Assembly (NCBI RefSeq): GCF_027579695.1
Contig: NC_083587.1
Location: forward strand, 62,293,238-62,357,237
Direction: 5' to 3'
Origin: Neoarius graeffei
Lineage: Eukaryota; Chordata; Actinopteri; Siluriformes; Ariidae
Length of the DNA: 64,000 nt
Made by a program: the position numbers and the translations under genes. The notes under the pieces are model-generated. The model saw only the letters and a list, made by a program, of their open reading frames with translations, made no database searches and was not told the DNA's origin. This document shows, in pieces, positions 10,920 through 23,523 of this stretch (within the stretch, counting starts at the first letter, position 1; each line of letters begins with the position of its first letter).

Positions 10920-13900
10920 AGATGGCGCCACAAGAGTGGCAGCTAGTTGCAGTAGCTCCAAGCGTGTTTGTGTTTTGGTATGTTTTTGTACTTTTTTTGT
11001 GTTTCTTTCTGCACTACTCTCAGTTGGAAGTGTGGATCTAGGGATGTACTACTTGCGAGACTGTGCATTTGTATTTTTCTCTTTTTCTTTCTGGGGCTAG
11101 TTAAATCGGCATCAGCGGACCCTTTTAGCCACGGCTCCATTGTTTACACTCGGGAGCAGCTGTTAGCACTGTGCAACACCAAGGTACTCCCCGTGGAAAG
11201 ACCGGTGATCCCCGCGGAATTAAGGAGAAGGGGATGCAGAGCTGGATTGAAGTGCCGGGTGAAGAAAAGATGGTATAAACTATGCATACTATCTGTCATC
11301 ATGGGAAACGTAAGATCTCTCCCTAATAAGATGGATGAGCTAACGGCGCTAACCAGGCTGCAGATGGAGTACCAGGAGTGTAGCCTTATGTGCTTCACAG
11401 AGACTTGGCTGAATGAACTCTCACCTGACTCACACGTCACTCTGGATGGATTTCAACTCGTGAGAGCGGACAGGAAAGCCAAGGAGAGCGGTAAAAGGAA
11501 AGGAGGGGGTATAGCGATGTTTGTGAATGACAGATGGTGTAACCCAGGGCACATCAGGGTAAAGGAGCAGTACTGCAGTAAAAACATTGAACTGCTAGCG
11601 GTTAGCATTCGGCCACATTACCTCCCGAGGGAATTCTCACACGTTATCGTGATAACTGTGTACATCCCCCCAGCAGCCAATGCTGCTGCAGCCTGTGAGC
11701 TCTTACACACTACATTGTCAAAGCTTCAGACATCGCATCCCCAGTCCCTGCTACTAATCTCCGGTGACTTCAATCATGCTTCCCTGTCCTCCACTCCCCC
11801 AACCTTCACTCAGTATGTGAAACGTCACACCAGAGACAAGAGAACTTTGGACTTAATGTACTGTATGTGAACACCAAGGATGCATATAGCTCATCCCCCC
11901 TCCCCCCACTGGGCCGTTCTGACCGCAATCTGGTTCATTTGTCCCCTACATATATACCTATGGTGAATAAACAACCACCCACCAAGAGGTGTGTAAGGAG
12001 CTGGTCTGAGGAGACCAGTATGGCACCGAGGGACTGCTTTGACACCACGGACTGGGATGTGTTGTGTGAACCTCATGGGGATGACATTGATAGCCTGACA
12101 ACCTGCATCACGGATTACATTAATTTCTGTGTTGAAAACACTGTGCCAGTCAGGAAGGTACGGTGTTTTCCCAACAATAAACCCTGGGTGATCTCTGAAC
12201 TAAAACCCCTATTAAACGAGAAGAAGAGGGTTTTTAAATCTGGCAACAAGGAGGAGATGAGGAGAGTGCAGAGGCAGCTGAAGAGGGGGATAAGGAGAGG
12301 CAAGGACAGCTACAGGAGGAAGCTGGAGGAGCGCCTCAAGGGGAGCAACACCGGAGAGGTATGGAGATGCCTGAAAACCATCTCTGGCCACAGAAAGGAC
12401 AGTGGGAGGGGCCCTGTATCTGGGGGCCAGGACTGGGCAAATGAGTTGAATCTCTTTTTCAACAGATTTGACTGTGCCACCCCACCCTCCCCCACTCACC
12501 ATAGTCCTGACCTGTCTGTGATATCACTCCACCACCACCCCTCTCCCCTCATAATATCTCTGACACCAACAGCTTCCTCCTCACACCACATCACCCCGCT
12601 CCGCTCCCTGCCAGACCAATCCACACACTCCACCCCTGACCTCACGCTACAGGAATCACACTTTGGCTACACCCCTTGCCTCTCCATAACAGCTGATCAG
12701 GTGTTGAAGGAGCTGAGGAGGATCAAGACAAGGAAAGCTGCTGGCCCTGATGGTATCAGCTCCAGACTGCTTAAGGACTGTGCAGATCAGCTTTGTGGGA
12801 TTCTTCTGTACATTTTCAACCTGAGCCTCAGTCTGGAGAAAGTTCCACTTCTGTGGAAAACATCATGTGTGGTTCCAGTTCCCAAGACTGCGCACCCCAG
12901 GGAGCTCAACCACTTTCGGCCAGTAGCTTTAACGTCTCACCTAATGATCATGGAGAGGATTGTTCTCTCCCACTTCTGACACCTGGTGAACAGCGAGATG
13001 GACCCCCTGCAGTTTGCATATCAACTGGGCATTGGTGTGGATGACGCTGTCATTTACCTGCTACACCGGTCACTTTTGCACCTGGAGGGCACTGGGAGCA
13101 CTGTGAGAATCATGTTCTTTGACTTCTCCAGTGCTTTCAACACAATCCAGCCATCACTGCTTAGGGGGAAGCTGGAGGGAGCTGGTGTTCACTGCCACCT
13201 GGCTGCATGGATCATCGACTACCTCATTAACAGACCACAGTATGTGAGGCTCCGTGACTGTGTGTCTGATGTGGTAGTCTGCAGCACAGGGGCTCCACAG
13301 GGTACAGTGATCTCTTCTTTCCTCTTTACACATTTGACTTCAGCTACAACACGGACAGCTGCCACCTCCAGAAGTTCTCAGATGATACAGCCATCGTTGG
13401 ATGTGTGTCAGAGGGGGACGATCTGGAGTACAGAGAGGTCATCACCAACTTTGTCGCCTGGTGCGAACTGAACCACCTGCACATCAACGCCAGCAAGACA
13501 AAGGAGGTGGTGATCGATTTCAGAAGAACGGCTCCTCAAATTGCACCAGTGAACATCCAGGGTTTGGACATTGAGATCGTGGAGGAGTACAAATACCTGG
13601 GTGTTCACCTCAATAACAAACTGGACTGGACTAACAACACAGATGTCCTGTACAAGAAGGGCCAAAGTCGTCTCCACCTGTTGAGAAGACTGAGGTCTTT
13701 TGGTGTGTGCAGGACACTGCTTAGGACTTTTTATGACTCTGTGATAGCATCAGCGATTTTCTACGCTGTGGTCTGCTGGGGCTGTGGAAGTTCAGAGAGG
13801 GACAGGAAGACGCTTAATAAACTGGTCAGAAGGGCTGGCTCAGTCTTGGACTGTCCTCTGGACTCCATTGAGGTGGTGGGTGAGAGGAGGATGTTAGCCA

Positions 13901-14484
13901 AGCTGACATCAATCATGGATAACCCCTCTCACCCCCTATATGAGGCTGTGGGGGCTTTAAGCAGCTCTTTTAGTAGTAGACTGCTACACCCACAGTGTAA
14001 GAAGGAGCGATACCGCAGGTTATTCATACCTGCTGTTGTCAGACTGTATAACACCCATAACTTGTAATGTAGCACCAATAACCTGTTTGTCATTATATTT
14101 GCACTACTTCACCACTACTACCTCTGCCATTGCTCATCAATACAATTATTATGTGCAATAATATAGGCCTTAAACTATTTTTATGCATACTTATATAAAA
14201 TTTATGTATATATGTGTGTATATATACACAGAGTCTACCTGTAATGTGCAATTTTTCCGAGCCTCTCAATAATGCAATTTTTCTATCATTTTTCACTGTA
14301 GATAATGCAAATAGCCCTCTGTATTTAATCTTTCATTTGTCTAATTTTTAATTCAGTTTTATTTGTTATCTGTATGACATTTTCTTGCTACTGTAACACG
14401 TGAATTTCCCCAATGTGGGATGAATAAAGTGAATCTAATCTAATCTAATCTAATCTAATCTAATCTAATCTAATCTAATCTAAT
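10920..14484 (+). mobile_element. Near full-length LINE (copy 2), CR1/L2 group
   Basis: Starts AAGATGGCGCCACAAGAG and ends in (TCTAA)n at 14432-14484. The endonuclease reads from about 11300 (MGNVRSLPNKMDELTAL, MCFTETWLNE, LLISGDFNHASL). The RT reads from 11867 in pieces: RKAAGPDGISSRLLKDCADQ, LNHFRPVALTSHLM, IMFFDFSSAFNTIQ, STGAPQGTVISSFLF, KFSDDTAIVG (catalytic DD), then a C-terminus to 14067. Breaks: a frame change near 11867, a stop at 12977-12979 and a frame change near 13405. Rex1/Babar or L2 affiliation is likely but unproven. It lies 96-340 bp downstream of LINE copy 1. Confidence 0.9.
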
Positions 14485-14893
14485 CCTTATTCAGTGTGTA
14501 CTCAATGCTTTTTGGCAGCTTATCAATTTTATTCATGAAACGGAGCATCTCTTGTCAAGCTTGTCAAGCAAAGACTTAATCTCGAGTGTATAGCACTGTA
14601 TGATTTTTTTTTGAGCTGATATAGGGCAATTTGTTCAGCAGAGTGATGTAAGTTGACTTATGATTGACTTCTAGGAATAACATGGTATCATGTATGATGC
14701 AATACCAGCTTCAGATTGCATCATTCATTGTTTTGCCAAAAAAAGTACTACCCAAACCCAATCATAGATTTATTCGTCAATCTTGAAAATTAGAGCCAAT
14801 GAACAATTTTAAGTTTCATTTTCATTCTCAGCGACCCAGAATTAGTAAAGTTTGACTATATTTATTTCTGAAGCATTTTGGCTGTAGACCAGT

Positions 14894-14931
<38 letters not shown>

Positions 14932-15050
14932 CTGCAAATTATAGTGATACATAAATCTTCCTAATTATACTGATAAAGATTTTGCTCTCTTTACACAGTT
15001 CCATGAACTAGTCATTTCTAACATTTCATAAAATCACATTTTTTATATTT
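14485..15050. other. Spacer with (AAT)n microsatellite
   Basis: No gene or classed repeat recognised except an (AAT/ATA)n run at about 14897-14932. Confidence 0.5.
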
Positions 15051-15245
15051 CTTCCTCTTCTTCTTCTTCTTCTTCTTCTGGTTGCTCCCATTAGGGGTCA
15101 CCACAGCATATCTGATCTGCATATTTAATTTGGTGTAGGCTTTTTTACATTGGACGCCCTTTCTAACGCAAGCCTCTGCATTCTATCCGGGCTTGGGACC
15201 AGTACTAAGTATACACTGGTTTGTGCTACCCCAGTAGCTGGGTAT
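15051..15245 (-). mobile_element. SINE family B, 3' part with (AAG)n tail
   Basis: Antisense copy of the block that forms the 3' end of the 41883-42223 SINE: a segment ending TGCTGTGGTGACCCCTAA then AGAAGAAGAAG. The head is missing. Confidence 0.8.
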
Positions 15246-15255
15246 ATTTTTTTAT

Positions 15256-15784
15256 ACTGCAGTGAACAGTTTTCCAACAGCCTCTACTTCTATAGCTAAC
15301 CATTGTATTCAAATAGCATACATTTTTTTATATTATTTAAGCAAAAATGGTTAAGCTGGGGCGGCACGGTGGTGTAGTGGTTAGCACTGTCACCTCACAG
15401 CAAGAAGGTCCGGGTTCGAGCCCCGTGGCTGGCGAGGGCCTTTCTGTGCGGAGTTTGCATGTTCTCCCCGTGTCCGCGTGGGTTTCCTCCGGGTGCTCCG
15501 GTTTCCCCCACAGTCCAAAGACATGCAGGTTAGGTTAACTGGTGACTCTAAATTGAGCGTAGGTGTAAATGTGAGTGTGAATGGTTGTCTGTGTCTATGT
15601 GTCAGCCCTGTGATGACCTGGCGACTTGTCCAGGGTGTACCCCGCCTTTCGCCCGTAGTCAGTTGGGATAGGCTCCAGCTTGCCTGCGACCCTGTGGAAC
15701 AGGATAAAGCTGTTAGAGATAATGAGATGAATGAGATGGTTAAGCTATAGAAGTAGAGGGCGTTGAAAAACTGTTGATTGCAGT
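15256..15784. mobile_element. Foldback element hosting a SINE
   Basis: Outer arms are inverted copies of each other: ACTGCAGTGAACAGTTTT...CTCTACTTCTATAGCT on the left, and its complement ending TTGCAGT at 15784 on the right. A SINE sits between them. It is small, non-coding and of unknown class. Confidence 0.65.
15358..15735 (+). mobile_element. Full-length SINE family A
   Basis: Complete tRNA-like head with B-box GGTTCGAGCCC, body and GAGATGA tail. Perfect target duplication ATGGTTAAGCT at 15347-15357 and 15736-15746. Confidence 0.95.
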
Positions 15785-16100
15785 CTCCACTCAAACACAA
15801 AGACCTCTTCACAAGAAGCATCGTGGACTTTGAACGCTTCCTGTTCTGGTTTTTATACGTCACATTTTTTGCTTATCATTCCATCATTGAGAATATTTGC
15901 ATTGTGATGTGTATCGAGCTAGCTTTGTGGTCTACCTGGACTGTTTTACCTGGAAGTTTTTTATCACAGACAGACAGAACTGTGTATTTTATGAAGTGCA
16001 GTGACATTTACAATTTGATTTGAGAGACTCTTGGCCTCTGTTGTTTTGTCGAGCTGAGGAGAAGCTTGTTTCATCAAGGTTTTAAGGTAATGTTTTGTCA

Positions 16101-16103
<3 letters not shown>

Positions 16104-16135
<32 letters not shown>
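16104..16135. repeat. (GT)n microsatellite
   Basis: About 16 GT units, followed by a GGTCATTAGAAGGTTT block that reappears upstream of the c1galt1 coding start at 23524. Confidence 0.95.
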
Positions 16136-16137
<2 letters not shown>

Positions 16138-16664
16138 TCATTAGAAGGTTTAGACTTTGTCCTTTGAAGGTTATATTTCGTCTTTAGATCGTTATGCTTT
16201 GCCTTTGCGAGATACCATTTTTTTCTCTTTAAAATGTCATGTTTACTTTTGTCTCATCACTCAGATCTTTACACTTGCCCATTTTTCCTGCTTCCAACAC
16301 ATCAACTTCAAGAACTGACTGTTCTCTTGCTGCCGAATATATTCCACCACTTGCCAGGTGTCACTGTAATGAGATAGTGTTATTCACTTCACCTGTTAGT
16401 GGTTTTAATTTTATGGCTGATCAGTGTGTGATGTATGTATGTGTATAAGATATGTATGTGTACACACACACACACACACACATATATGGGTCCATCTCAG
16501 AAACTGGTCTCTCATTTGGAACATTATGGTCACAGAATAAATTTTCTAATTTTGCTATTTTTTTTTGCATTTACCTAACACTCAATGTTTCTTTTGTCAT
16601 GTTTAATAAGAATAAAGATAGCATCTTGCTTTATCTGGCCTCCACTGTGGAAAAGTTTTTTGAT

Positions 16665-17030
16665 CTCATCTCATCTCATTATCTCTAGCCGCTTTATCCT
16701 TCTACAAGCTGGAGCCTATCCCAGCTGACTACAGGCAAAAGGCGGGGTACACCCTGGACAATTCGCCAGGTCATCACAGGGCTGACACATAGACACAGAC
16801 AACCATTCACACTCACATTCACACCTACGCTCAATTTAGAGTCACCAGTTAACCTAACCTGCATGTCTTTGGACTGTGGGGGAAACCGGAGCACCCGGAG
16901 GAAACCCACGCGGACACGGGGAGAACATGCAAACTCCACACAGAAAGGCCCTCGCCGGCTACGGGGCTCGAACCCGGACCTTCTTGCTGTGAGGCGACAG
17001 CGCTAACCACTACACCACCGTGCCGCCCCC
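16665..17030 (-). mobile_element. SINE family A
   Basis: Antisense copy with target duplication AAGTTTTTTGAT at 16653-16664 and 17031-17042. A short internal deletion lies near the tail (the CAGGGTCGCAGG segment is missing). Confidence 0.95.
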
Positions 17031-17569
17031 AAGTTTTTTGATTACGATTCAAATGCTTTTGTAAAATTGATTTACATATAAAATAGCTACATCATGAAGA
17101 ATTAAAGCCCCTCCTTCACAGATGAGTGAAAATATTGAATAAATGTCCTCTTTTTGATTGCTTGGGTTAAAAATGCCAAGTTATGATGACTGAATTGATT
17201 ATTCACTTAAATATGAATAATATGATACATTTTGGGTATTTGATATGGCGAAATAGGACAATAGGACACAATGGAAAAATCAAGAACATACTGGAAAGAT
17301 GAGAATAACAGCGTGGATAAAAGAACAGCGACTGTACCGGCTGAAGGTCGCGCGGTTCTCTGCTACAGCGTGCGAGCAACGGGACGTCACTACCACACCG
17401 GATGGAGCATGAGGTGGGGGCGGGGCAAAATGACTGGTTGTAGAGTCTACCAAAAGTTCGATCTAAATTGACCATGGTTGCAAAATATTGGCCAAAAATA
17501 CGCAAACACTACGAAATATGAAAGTAAGATGAAAAAGAAACATTCTATTGCCTTATACTGGGTAATTCT

Positions 17570-17762
17570 GTGCCAAATCACCAGAAGGCGCCCAACTTAC
17601 CATCTCAGATTTGCTTTATAATTTTTTATTTTGATGCCCTTGTAACTAATAATTACTGTGCAAAATTTTAGGCCAATATCTCCACTAGTTTTGGAGATAG
17701 TAAGCCTTCAAAAAGGGGGCGTGGCCCCATATTTAGCATAAAAACAAGTGTTACAATCAAAT
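17570..17762 (+). repeat. Left long inverted repeat of transposon
   Basis: Starts GTGCCAAATCACCAGA and ends ACAAGTGTTACAATCAAA. It pairs in inverted orientation with 21652-21851; shared blocks include GCAAAATTTTAGGCCAATAT and TAGCATAAAAACAAGTG. Confidence 0.9.
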
Positions 17763-18002
17763 ATATATACCAAATACGAAGTTGGCATTGTGAAGAAAAC
17801 GATTTTATTCATCTTGAATATAGAAGGTTTTATGACATGCGAAAATGCCATTCACAAGGTTACATCACATGCTACATCATTATTAATTCAAATTCTCTTG
17901 ACTATACATATATGTTGTATATTTGTAAATATGATAAATGATTTACAAATCTCACAAAAGTCAATTACACAAATTTAATTCTATTTAGTAGACTTAGCAT
18001 GT

Positions 18003-19110
18003 CTATTTGAAGCGTTTGAATAACTGGTCAATTTCTTTCACCACGCCAGACGGAACTACATATTGTCTACCAGTTGATGTGATTGGTGCATCTATGATCT
18101 TTATGATGTGTATCAGTGGAACCCAACAGATATCTTTTCTTCTGGGCCAACTGTAAGACTTTGCAGGACCATGAGGGTGCATAAATTGTACTTGCACATC
18201 CTGTTCCTCCTCCGATATTGCACAGATATTACCAATCCACCATTGCTGGTCATACAAACATGCAACATATTTTCCTGGGATCATGTCTGACAGGGTGTAA
18301 CCTTCTTTCACAGCATCATCTCCAACCTGGGGATGAGTGCCACTCATGTCCACAATGAAGCTTGGTCCACCAGACACTCTGCTGATCTGCAACTCGCTCT
18401 CTGAGATAGGAACAAATGAGTGGTTGTCCCTTGCTTGTTACTTCCCCCTTTTCAATCCAAATGAAATGGATGTTTTTTATGGTTTTTTTCTGCCCACACA
18501 CAGAGATCTCGTGGTGTCAGTATGTGTTGTGAAGTAACTGCCTGTAAGCTGGCTCAAGCTGCAGAATGCTTCATGGTGCCACCTATCCCGTCACAAGGTG
18601 ATTTTCCATGGGAAGTAGCAAAAAAGTGCCATTCAGCTGTCATACCAAAGTCTTCCTGGTGATGCAAAAGACTTGTACAGTTTTTGTGGTTTTTGTACTG
18701 GGCAGCTGATCCATCACTAAACTATATAAGTTTTGAAATTTGGGGACTGAGTTGTTGAATGTATGGAATCACTGCTTTTAAGAATGTGTGAACGGCTACA
18801 GTATCATGCTTCAGGCAGTCACTTATGACACATATAGATATGCATGTTGTTTCATATGTCCCATCTTCTTCATGTAAACAGCAAATGGATGAAGGGTGCA
18901 CTGGCTGTTGTCCCAGTGGTACCCCTGCGCTGCATCCTGTACCAAAAAAGAGTAGTTCTCAGCAAAATCCAAAAGTACTATACAGTCATCAATTGCCAGG
19001 TTTTGCTTCATGTCTCTCAAATATTTGCACATCTCAACATGCGATGACAGGCGGCACGGTGGTGTAGTGGTTAGCGCTTTCGCCTCACAGCAAGAAGGTC
19101 CGGGTTCGAG
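18003..19110 (-). pseudogene. Broken DDE-like transposase with C-terminal Tudor-like domain
   Basis: Reading leftward from about 19110: DDCIVLLDFAENYSFLVQD and GYHWDNSQCTLHPF (candidate first acidic residue), after a frame shift SDCLKHDTVAVHTF, then FSDGSAAQYKNHKN (candidate second Asp), EWHFFATSHGKSPCDGIGG (candidate third site), and the last open 130 codons (18392-18003) with VACLYDQQWWIGNI and VQFMHPHGPAKSYSWP then CWVP, like a small beta-barrel reader domain. At least one frameshift and three stops break it. Similar uncharacterised proteins occur in fish and cnidarians by my recollection; assignment to a named superfamily is not possible here. It lies between the long inverted repeats. 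Confidence 0.6.
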
Positions 19111-19412
19111 CCCCGTGGCCAGCGAGGGCCTTTCTGTGCGGAGTTTGCATGTTCTCCCCATGTCCTCGTGGGTTTCCTCCGGGTGCTCCGGTTTCCCCCA
19201 CAGACCAAAGACATGCAGGTTAGGTTAACTGGTGACTCTAAATGGACCGTAGGTGTGAATGGTTGTCTGTGTCTATGTGTCAGCCCTGTGATGACCTGGC
19301 GACTTGTCCAGGGTGTACCCTGCCTTTCGCCCGTAGTCAGCTGGGATAGGCTCCAGCTTGCCTGCGACCCTGTAGAACAGGATAAAGTGGCTAGAGATAA
19401 TGAGATGAGATG
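19051..19412 (+). mobile_element. SINE family A in transposase relic
   Basis: Target duplication AACATGCGATGACAG, 15 bp and perfect, at 19036-19050 and 19413-19427. It interrupts the transposase-like frame, so it is younger. Confidence 0.97.
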
Positions 19413-20479
19413 AACATGCGATGACAGAGTATAATCTTTTCTTTAACTTACCATAACTAGGTTTTATGCTATGTTTTAATCATTCAATTACAGATCTATT
19501 TTTGATAAACATGCAATTAATTTAACATATTTAGAATCTATAAAAAATATGTTTAATTTTGATATATAAATGTATGCATACTGATTAAGTTAAACATTCA
19601 GTTTAAGCAAGTTGTTACTCTGGTACATTAAGTGTCAACCCTCCATTCCAAAAGAATTTTTTCTAAAATTTTTGTTTAGAATTTTTGTTAATAAATTAAT
19701 TTTTAAATTTAAACATGTCACTTTATTAGGGAGCTTCAAATGAGGTCAATGCTGATCAGTCAAAAACCACGAACATACAGTTATACCACTATATAAATGA
19801 TGAATATGCTAACTCCATGTGACCTGTCTATCTTCAAGACAAAAATTTGCCTATTAATATTTATCTGAGTAATTAGTACATTAGGCTTTTCTCATTCCCC
19901 GGCCTGAGCTACCCTATCATATGGTTAGTGAAAGTGTACACTGAACTTTATCACTCAAAGTAAAACTAGGTCACGCAAAGTGATTTTATGTCATCGTGTC
20001 CTTGACCTCATTAATATTGACCTAATTAAAGTCAGCTGCACATCCTTGACCTCTCCCCAACAGAAATCTATGATGGGTCATTAAATAGGATTAAAATCCT
20101 AGCAGGAGTTTTATGCCAAAGGAAAGAGCAGAAGAACAAAAAGAATAATAAGGAACCGTGCAATTACAATGTATTTTGCCTTTTAGAAGGCAAAATACAA
20201 TGATGTAGCATGTGATGTAACTTTGTGAATTGCATTTTCTCATGTCTTAAAACCTTCTATATTCAACAGCTTGAATGAAATAGTTTTCTTCACAGCACCA
20301 ACTTCATACTTGGTACATATATCAATTAGACATTGCTCTTTTCACTGATCTAATTTGTTTTCTGGTTGACCTTGTCAGATTTTTGCTATAAGCATTCAAA
20401 ATACAGACGCGACAAGCTTTTTTCCATTTTTATGGGCCTATATATGAGACTACTGTTTATTGCATACCTAGACATTGTC

Positions 20480-21333
20480 CTTCAAGAAGTTAACAAATAA
20501 CAGACTGACATATTCCAAACTTTTGGATATGCAGATGACATTTGCCAATGGGAAAGGAGTATAGACGCAATAATGTACGCCTTGGAAAGGCATGTTGATG
20601 AGTTCACAAACGCAGGAATGAAAATGAACAAAGAAAGTGGCAACCAGAAGTCTTGGTCTTTGGTAGAAACCCCCCAAACACTGAAATTACAGTCAACGGA
20701 GACACTATTGGGAGGGTTGAACAGGCCAAGTACCTAGGCTCAGTTGCATCCAAAGAATCAGGTAACAAAGCTGAAATCACAGAAAGAATCAGTAACTTCA
20801 GCAGACAAGCTGCCGCCCTCCAACCAGTGCTCCAAGACAAACTAGTCTCAAACGAAGTAAAGAAGACAATTTTTAACACCATTTTAAAACCAGGCCTTCT
20901 ATACGGCTGTGAATCCTGAGTGTTAGCCAAGAAAGACATCAGTAGACTACAAGCTGCGGAAATGAAAGTGGTCCGTACTATGCTAGTGACGACGAGAGTG
21001 GACAGACTGAGAAATACCCACCTAAGAGGAATCCTTGGCATAACATCGATAGAGGAAGACATAGAAAGGGCAGCCCTTAGATGGCTAGGGCATGGCGAAA
21101 GAATGGAAGATGGAAGGATTCCAAAAATAGCATTCAAATACAAACCCAAGGGCAAGCGCCCTCTCGGCAGACCTAGGAAAAGGTGGAAGGACAACATACA
21201 AGAAATATTAACAAAGTACAGACTGGGCAGACTAGACAGACTTGAGGAGGAGGGGGTCTTCCAAGACCGAGAGGAATGGAGAAGGCAATGCTCTCAACTG
21301 ACAGGCCCTAAGGCCTATCTGGGGAAGATGTAA
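20480..21333 (+). pseudogene. LINE reverse-transcriptase 3' fragment
   Basis: Begins at the catalytic block (QTFGYADDICQWE) and runs through KYLGSVASKES, KPGLLYGCES (then a TGA at 20918-20920), GILGITSIEEDIERAALRWLGH and RPLGRPRKRWKDNI to a stop after GKM. One frame break lies near 20650. It is a 5'-truncated retroposed LINE of a different lineage from copies 1 and 2, inserted inside the large transposon. Confidence 0.8.
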
Positions 21334-21651
21334 GTAAGATATATGAGACAAGGATAATTTTTGTCACAGATTTAACATGTTTTCCTGATAGTACAATAAC
21401 ATGTCTCATATATTAAAAAGAATCAGACATCTGGTGTCATTAAATCTGGAGATATAGAGAGCCAAAAGTGCTACCATGGACAAATGTGCATTCCAGGAAG
21501 CCATATTTGGTACACCATAAATCTGCAAATATGTCACATGCAAAGCTCTCCTTCTGTATACAGAGCTTTATTATATCACAGAATCATGTGTGTAAATTTG
21601 AACCATTTAGTGTGAACAGATCAAAAGTTATTAGCCATCAAACTATGGATG

Positions 21652-21851
21652 TTTGATTGTAACACTTGTTTTTATGCTAAAAAACAAAAAAAAGCCTTTT
21701 TGAAGGCTTAATATCTCAGAAACTAGTGGAAATATTGGCCTAAAATTTTGCACAGCAGTTATTAGTAACAAGGACATTAAAATAAAAAAAATATGAACAA
21801 AATCTGAGATGGTCAGTCGGGAACTTTCTCTAAAATCTGGTGATTTGGCAC
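21652..21851 (-). repeat. Right long inverted repeat of transposon
   Basis: Inverted partner of 17570-17762; ends CTGGTGATTTGGCAC at 21851. Confidence 0.9.
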
Positions 21852-22691
21852 GGACTAAAACAAAATAAAACTGTCAAAACTCACCTTTTCAGTGACAACG
21901 TCCAAGCAGATCACTCGTGTAACAGAAAGGCCGCAAATGGAAGCACGATCAACTTCTAACTGTTGGAGTGGAAAATTCCATTCTACACATGCAAATTGTT
22001 AATGTGTGTCCTTCCCCGTACACAAATAACACGCTACGGTAAAAAACAGACCACAACTCATTTTATAGCTCAGAAATTCATACAAGACCAGCTACCATCG
22101 TAACATATTCTGTAAGAAACATATTCTATACCTAACTTTCAGCTTTCATTTTAAAAAACAAAATCGCAGATTTATAACTAAATGTTTATATGGCATAGTG
22201 ATTTTAAGTGAATACTTTTGGTGAGGTTGTGACCTTGACCCTGAGGCTTTCCGTTTAGATCAAAACACACGATCGTATTGGTTTTGGGTTTGCGGAAAAT
22301 GGAGTTACAACGGTGATCAAATATTTTGCATGATGTTTTATTATGGTTATGATTATTCTGTGAGCGCACCAATCCTTAGGTGTATAAAGTTATAACTTAA
22401 AATACAATTAGTGATAACCGTAGACTTTTCAGTGGACTACAACCTTTTTATAGGAATATGATGTAGTCAACCATTTATCATGTCCCAGATCAAGCTGCCA
22501 TTTTTCCACAAATTTGCAGAATTTTTGCCAAATTCTGAATATTCACATCAAAGATTTAGTTTTATCTGTATTATTTCTTTCATCATTTTATTTCAAATTA
22601 AAACCAACATCACCAATCAAAACTGTATAGTTTATTGACTTTGAGTATATTTAGTGGGGGACCCCCACAGTACCCAGTTTCTGAGACAGAC

Positions 22692-22692
<1 letters not shown>

Positions 22693-22765
<73 letters not shown>
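22693..22765. repeat. (TA)n microsatellite
   Basis: Long uninterrupted AT dinucleotide run next to the transposon end. Confidence 0.95.
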
Positions 22766-22768
<3 letters not shown>

Positions 22769-22798
22769 GTATACAGTATATATAAAATGCATGCATGT

Positions 22799-23512
22799 TG
22801 TACGATGAGATTGAGTGAATAACTGTTTTATTCTATCCTCATTCACTGGATTTTGAGAAACAGAGGGTTTTTTATTTTTATTTTTTGCAAATTTGATAAA
22901 TAAAAACTTTATACAAAACGTCCAACAAAATGATTTCTGCTTAGAATGTAAATAAACCGGCAAAATAACAGGAACAATTCGTGAACAATGCGATAATAAT
23001 AATTATTGAAAAATAAAAAAGATACCTTCTAGCCATCAAATACTTTTATTCCATATTTTGTTGCTTTTTTTGTATTTTTGGGGGTTTTGTTTTCAAGTAG
23101 AGTTTTTGTTTCGTCCTTGGTTGGTTCAGCAGCACACTCTGCCATAAGTAAGTAAGTAAGTTGATCTTTATTGTCTCTGCAGAGAAATTTGTCTTGAGCA
23201 TACAAGAGCGCTGGCGTCACACATAACATACACATCAAAAGACACCAACAAAAAACATCAACAGTTACATTGAACATACAGTCCTACCTACTGCCTAATG
23301 GCAGTCTTTGCACACACACACCCCACACACACACGCACACACACACACCACACACTGTTTTCAAGTAGAGTTTTTACTTCGTCCGTGGTTGGTTCAACAA
23401 CACGCCGCCATTTTGTTTTTCTCTGCTCATGGTATATGAGCTGATATCCTAGTAGTAGAGTAGCCAATCAAAGCGCGCGATTGCTCATATCCAGTGAATG
23501 TGGACAGAATAA
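22799..23512 (+). mobile_element. TIR element family T, copy 1
   Basis: The body starts TTATTCTATCC.CATTCACTGGA and ends with the inverse, TCCAGTGAATGTGGA.AGAATAA. Non-coding. Other copies are at 35328-36032 and 61108-61641. This copy lost its 5' hairpin at the (TA)n and was interrupted at about 23139-23355. Confidence 0.75.
23139..23355 (-). mobile_element. LINE 3'-end insertion plus (CA)n
   Basis: A segment with TTGATCTTTATTGTCTCTGC, as seen in many fish LINE 3' ends, followed by CA-rich repeats. After it, about 60 bp of the host element are repeated (TTTTCAAGTAGAGTTTTT occurs on both sides). Confidence 0.5.
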
Positions 23513-23523
23513 ATATACATATA

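Larger units (their letters stand above)
16488..22693 (-). mobile_element. Large decayed DNA transposon (candidate new family)
   Basis: Outer ends GGGTCCATCTCAGAAACTGG at 16488 and the complement of GGGTCTGTCTCAGAAACTGG ending at 22693 are inverted; both abut dinucleotide microsatellites. Inside lie ~200-bp inverted repeats (17570-17762 and 21652-21851). On the - strand is a broken protein with a DDE-like layout and a C-terminal beta-barrel-like domain. Two SINEs (16665-17030, 19051-19412) and a LINE fragment inserted later. That the outer and inner repeats belong to one element is inference; the inner pair alone is strongly supported. Confidence 0.6.

Noticed and set aside
15358-15430. tRNA-like sequences with A and B boxes
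   Set aside because: They are SINE heads followed by the same body and tail, with target duplications; no tRNA cloverleaf or anticodon arm was supported.
17271-17471. 66-codon frame left of the long inverted repeat
   Set aside because: No motif, low-quality start, inside the presumed transposon end region.
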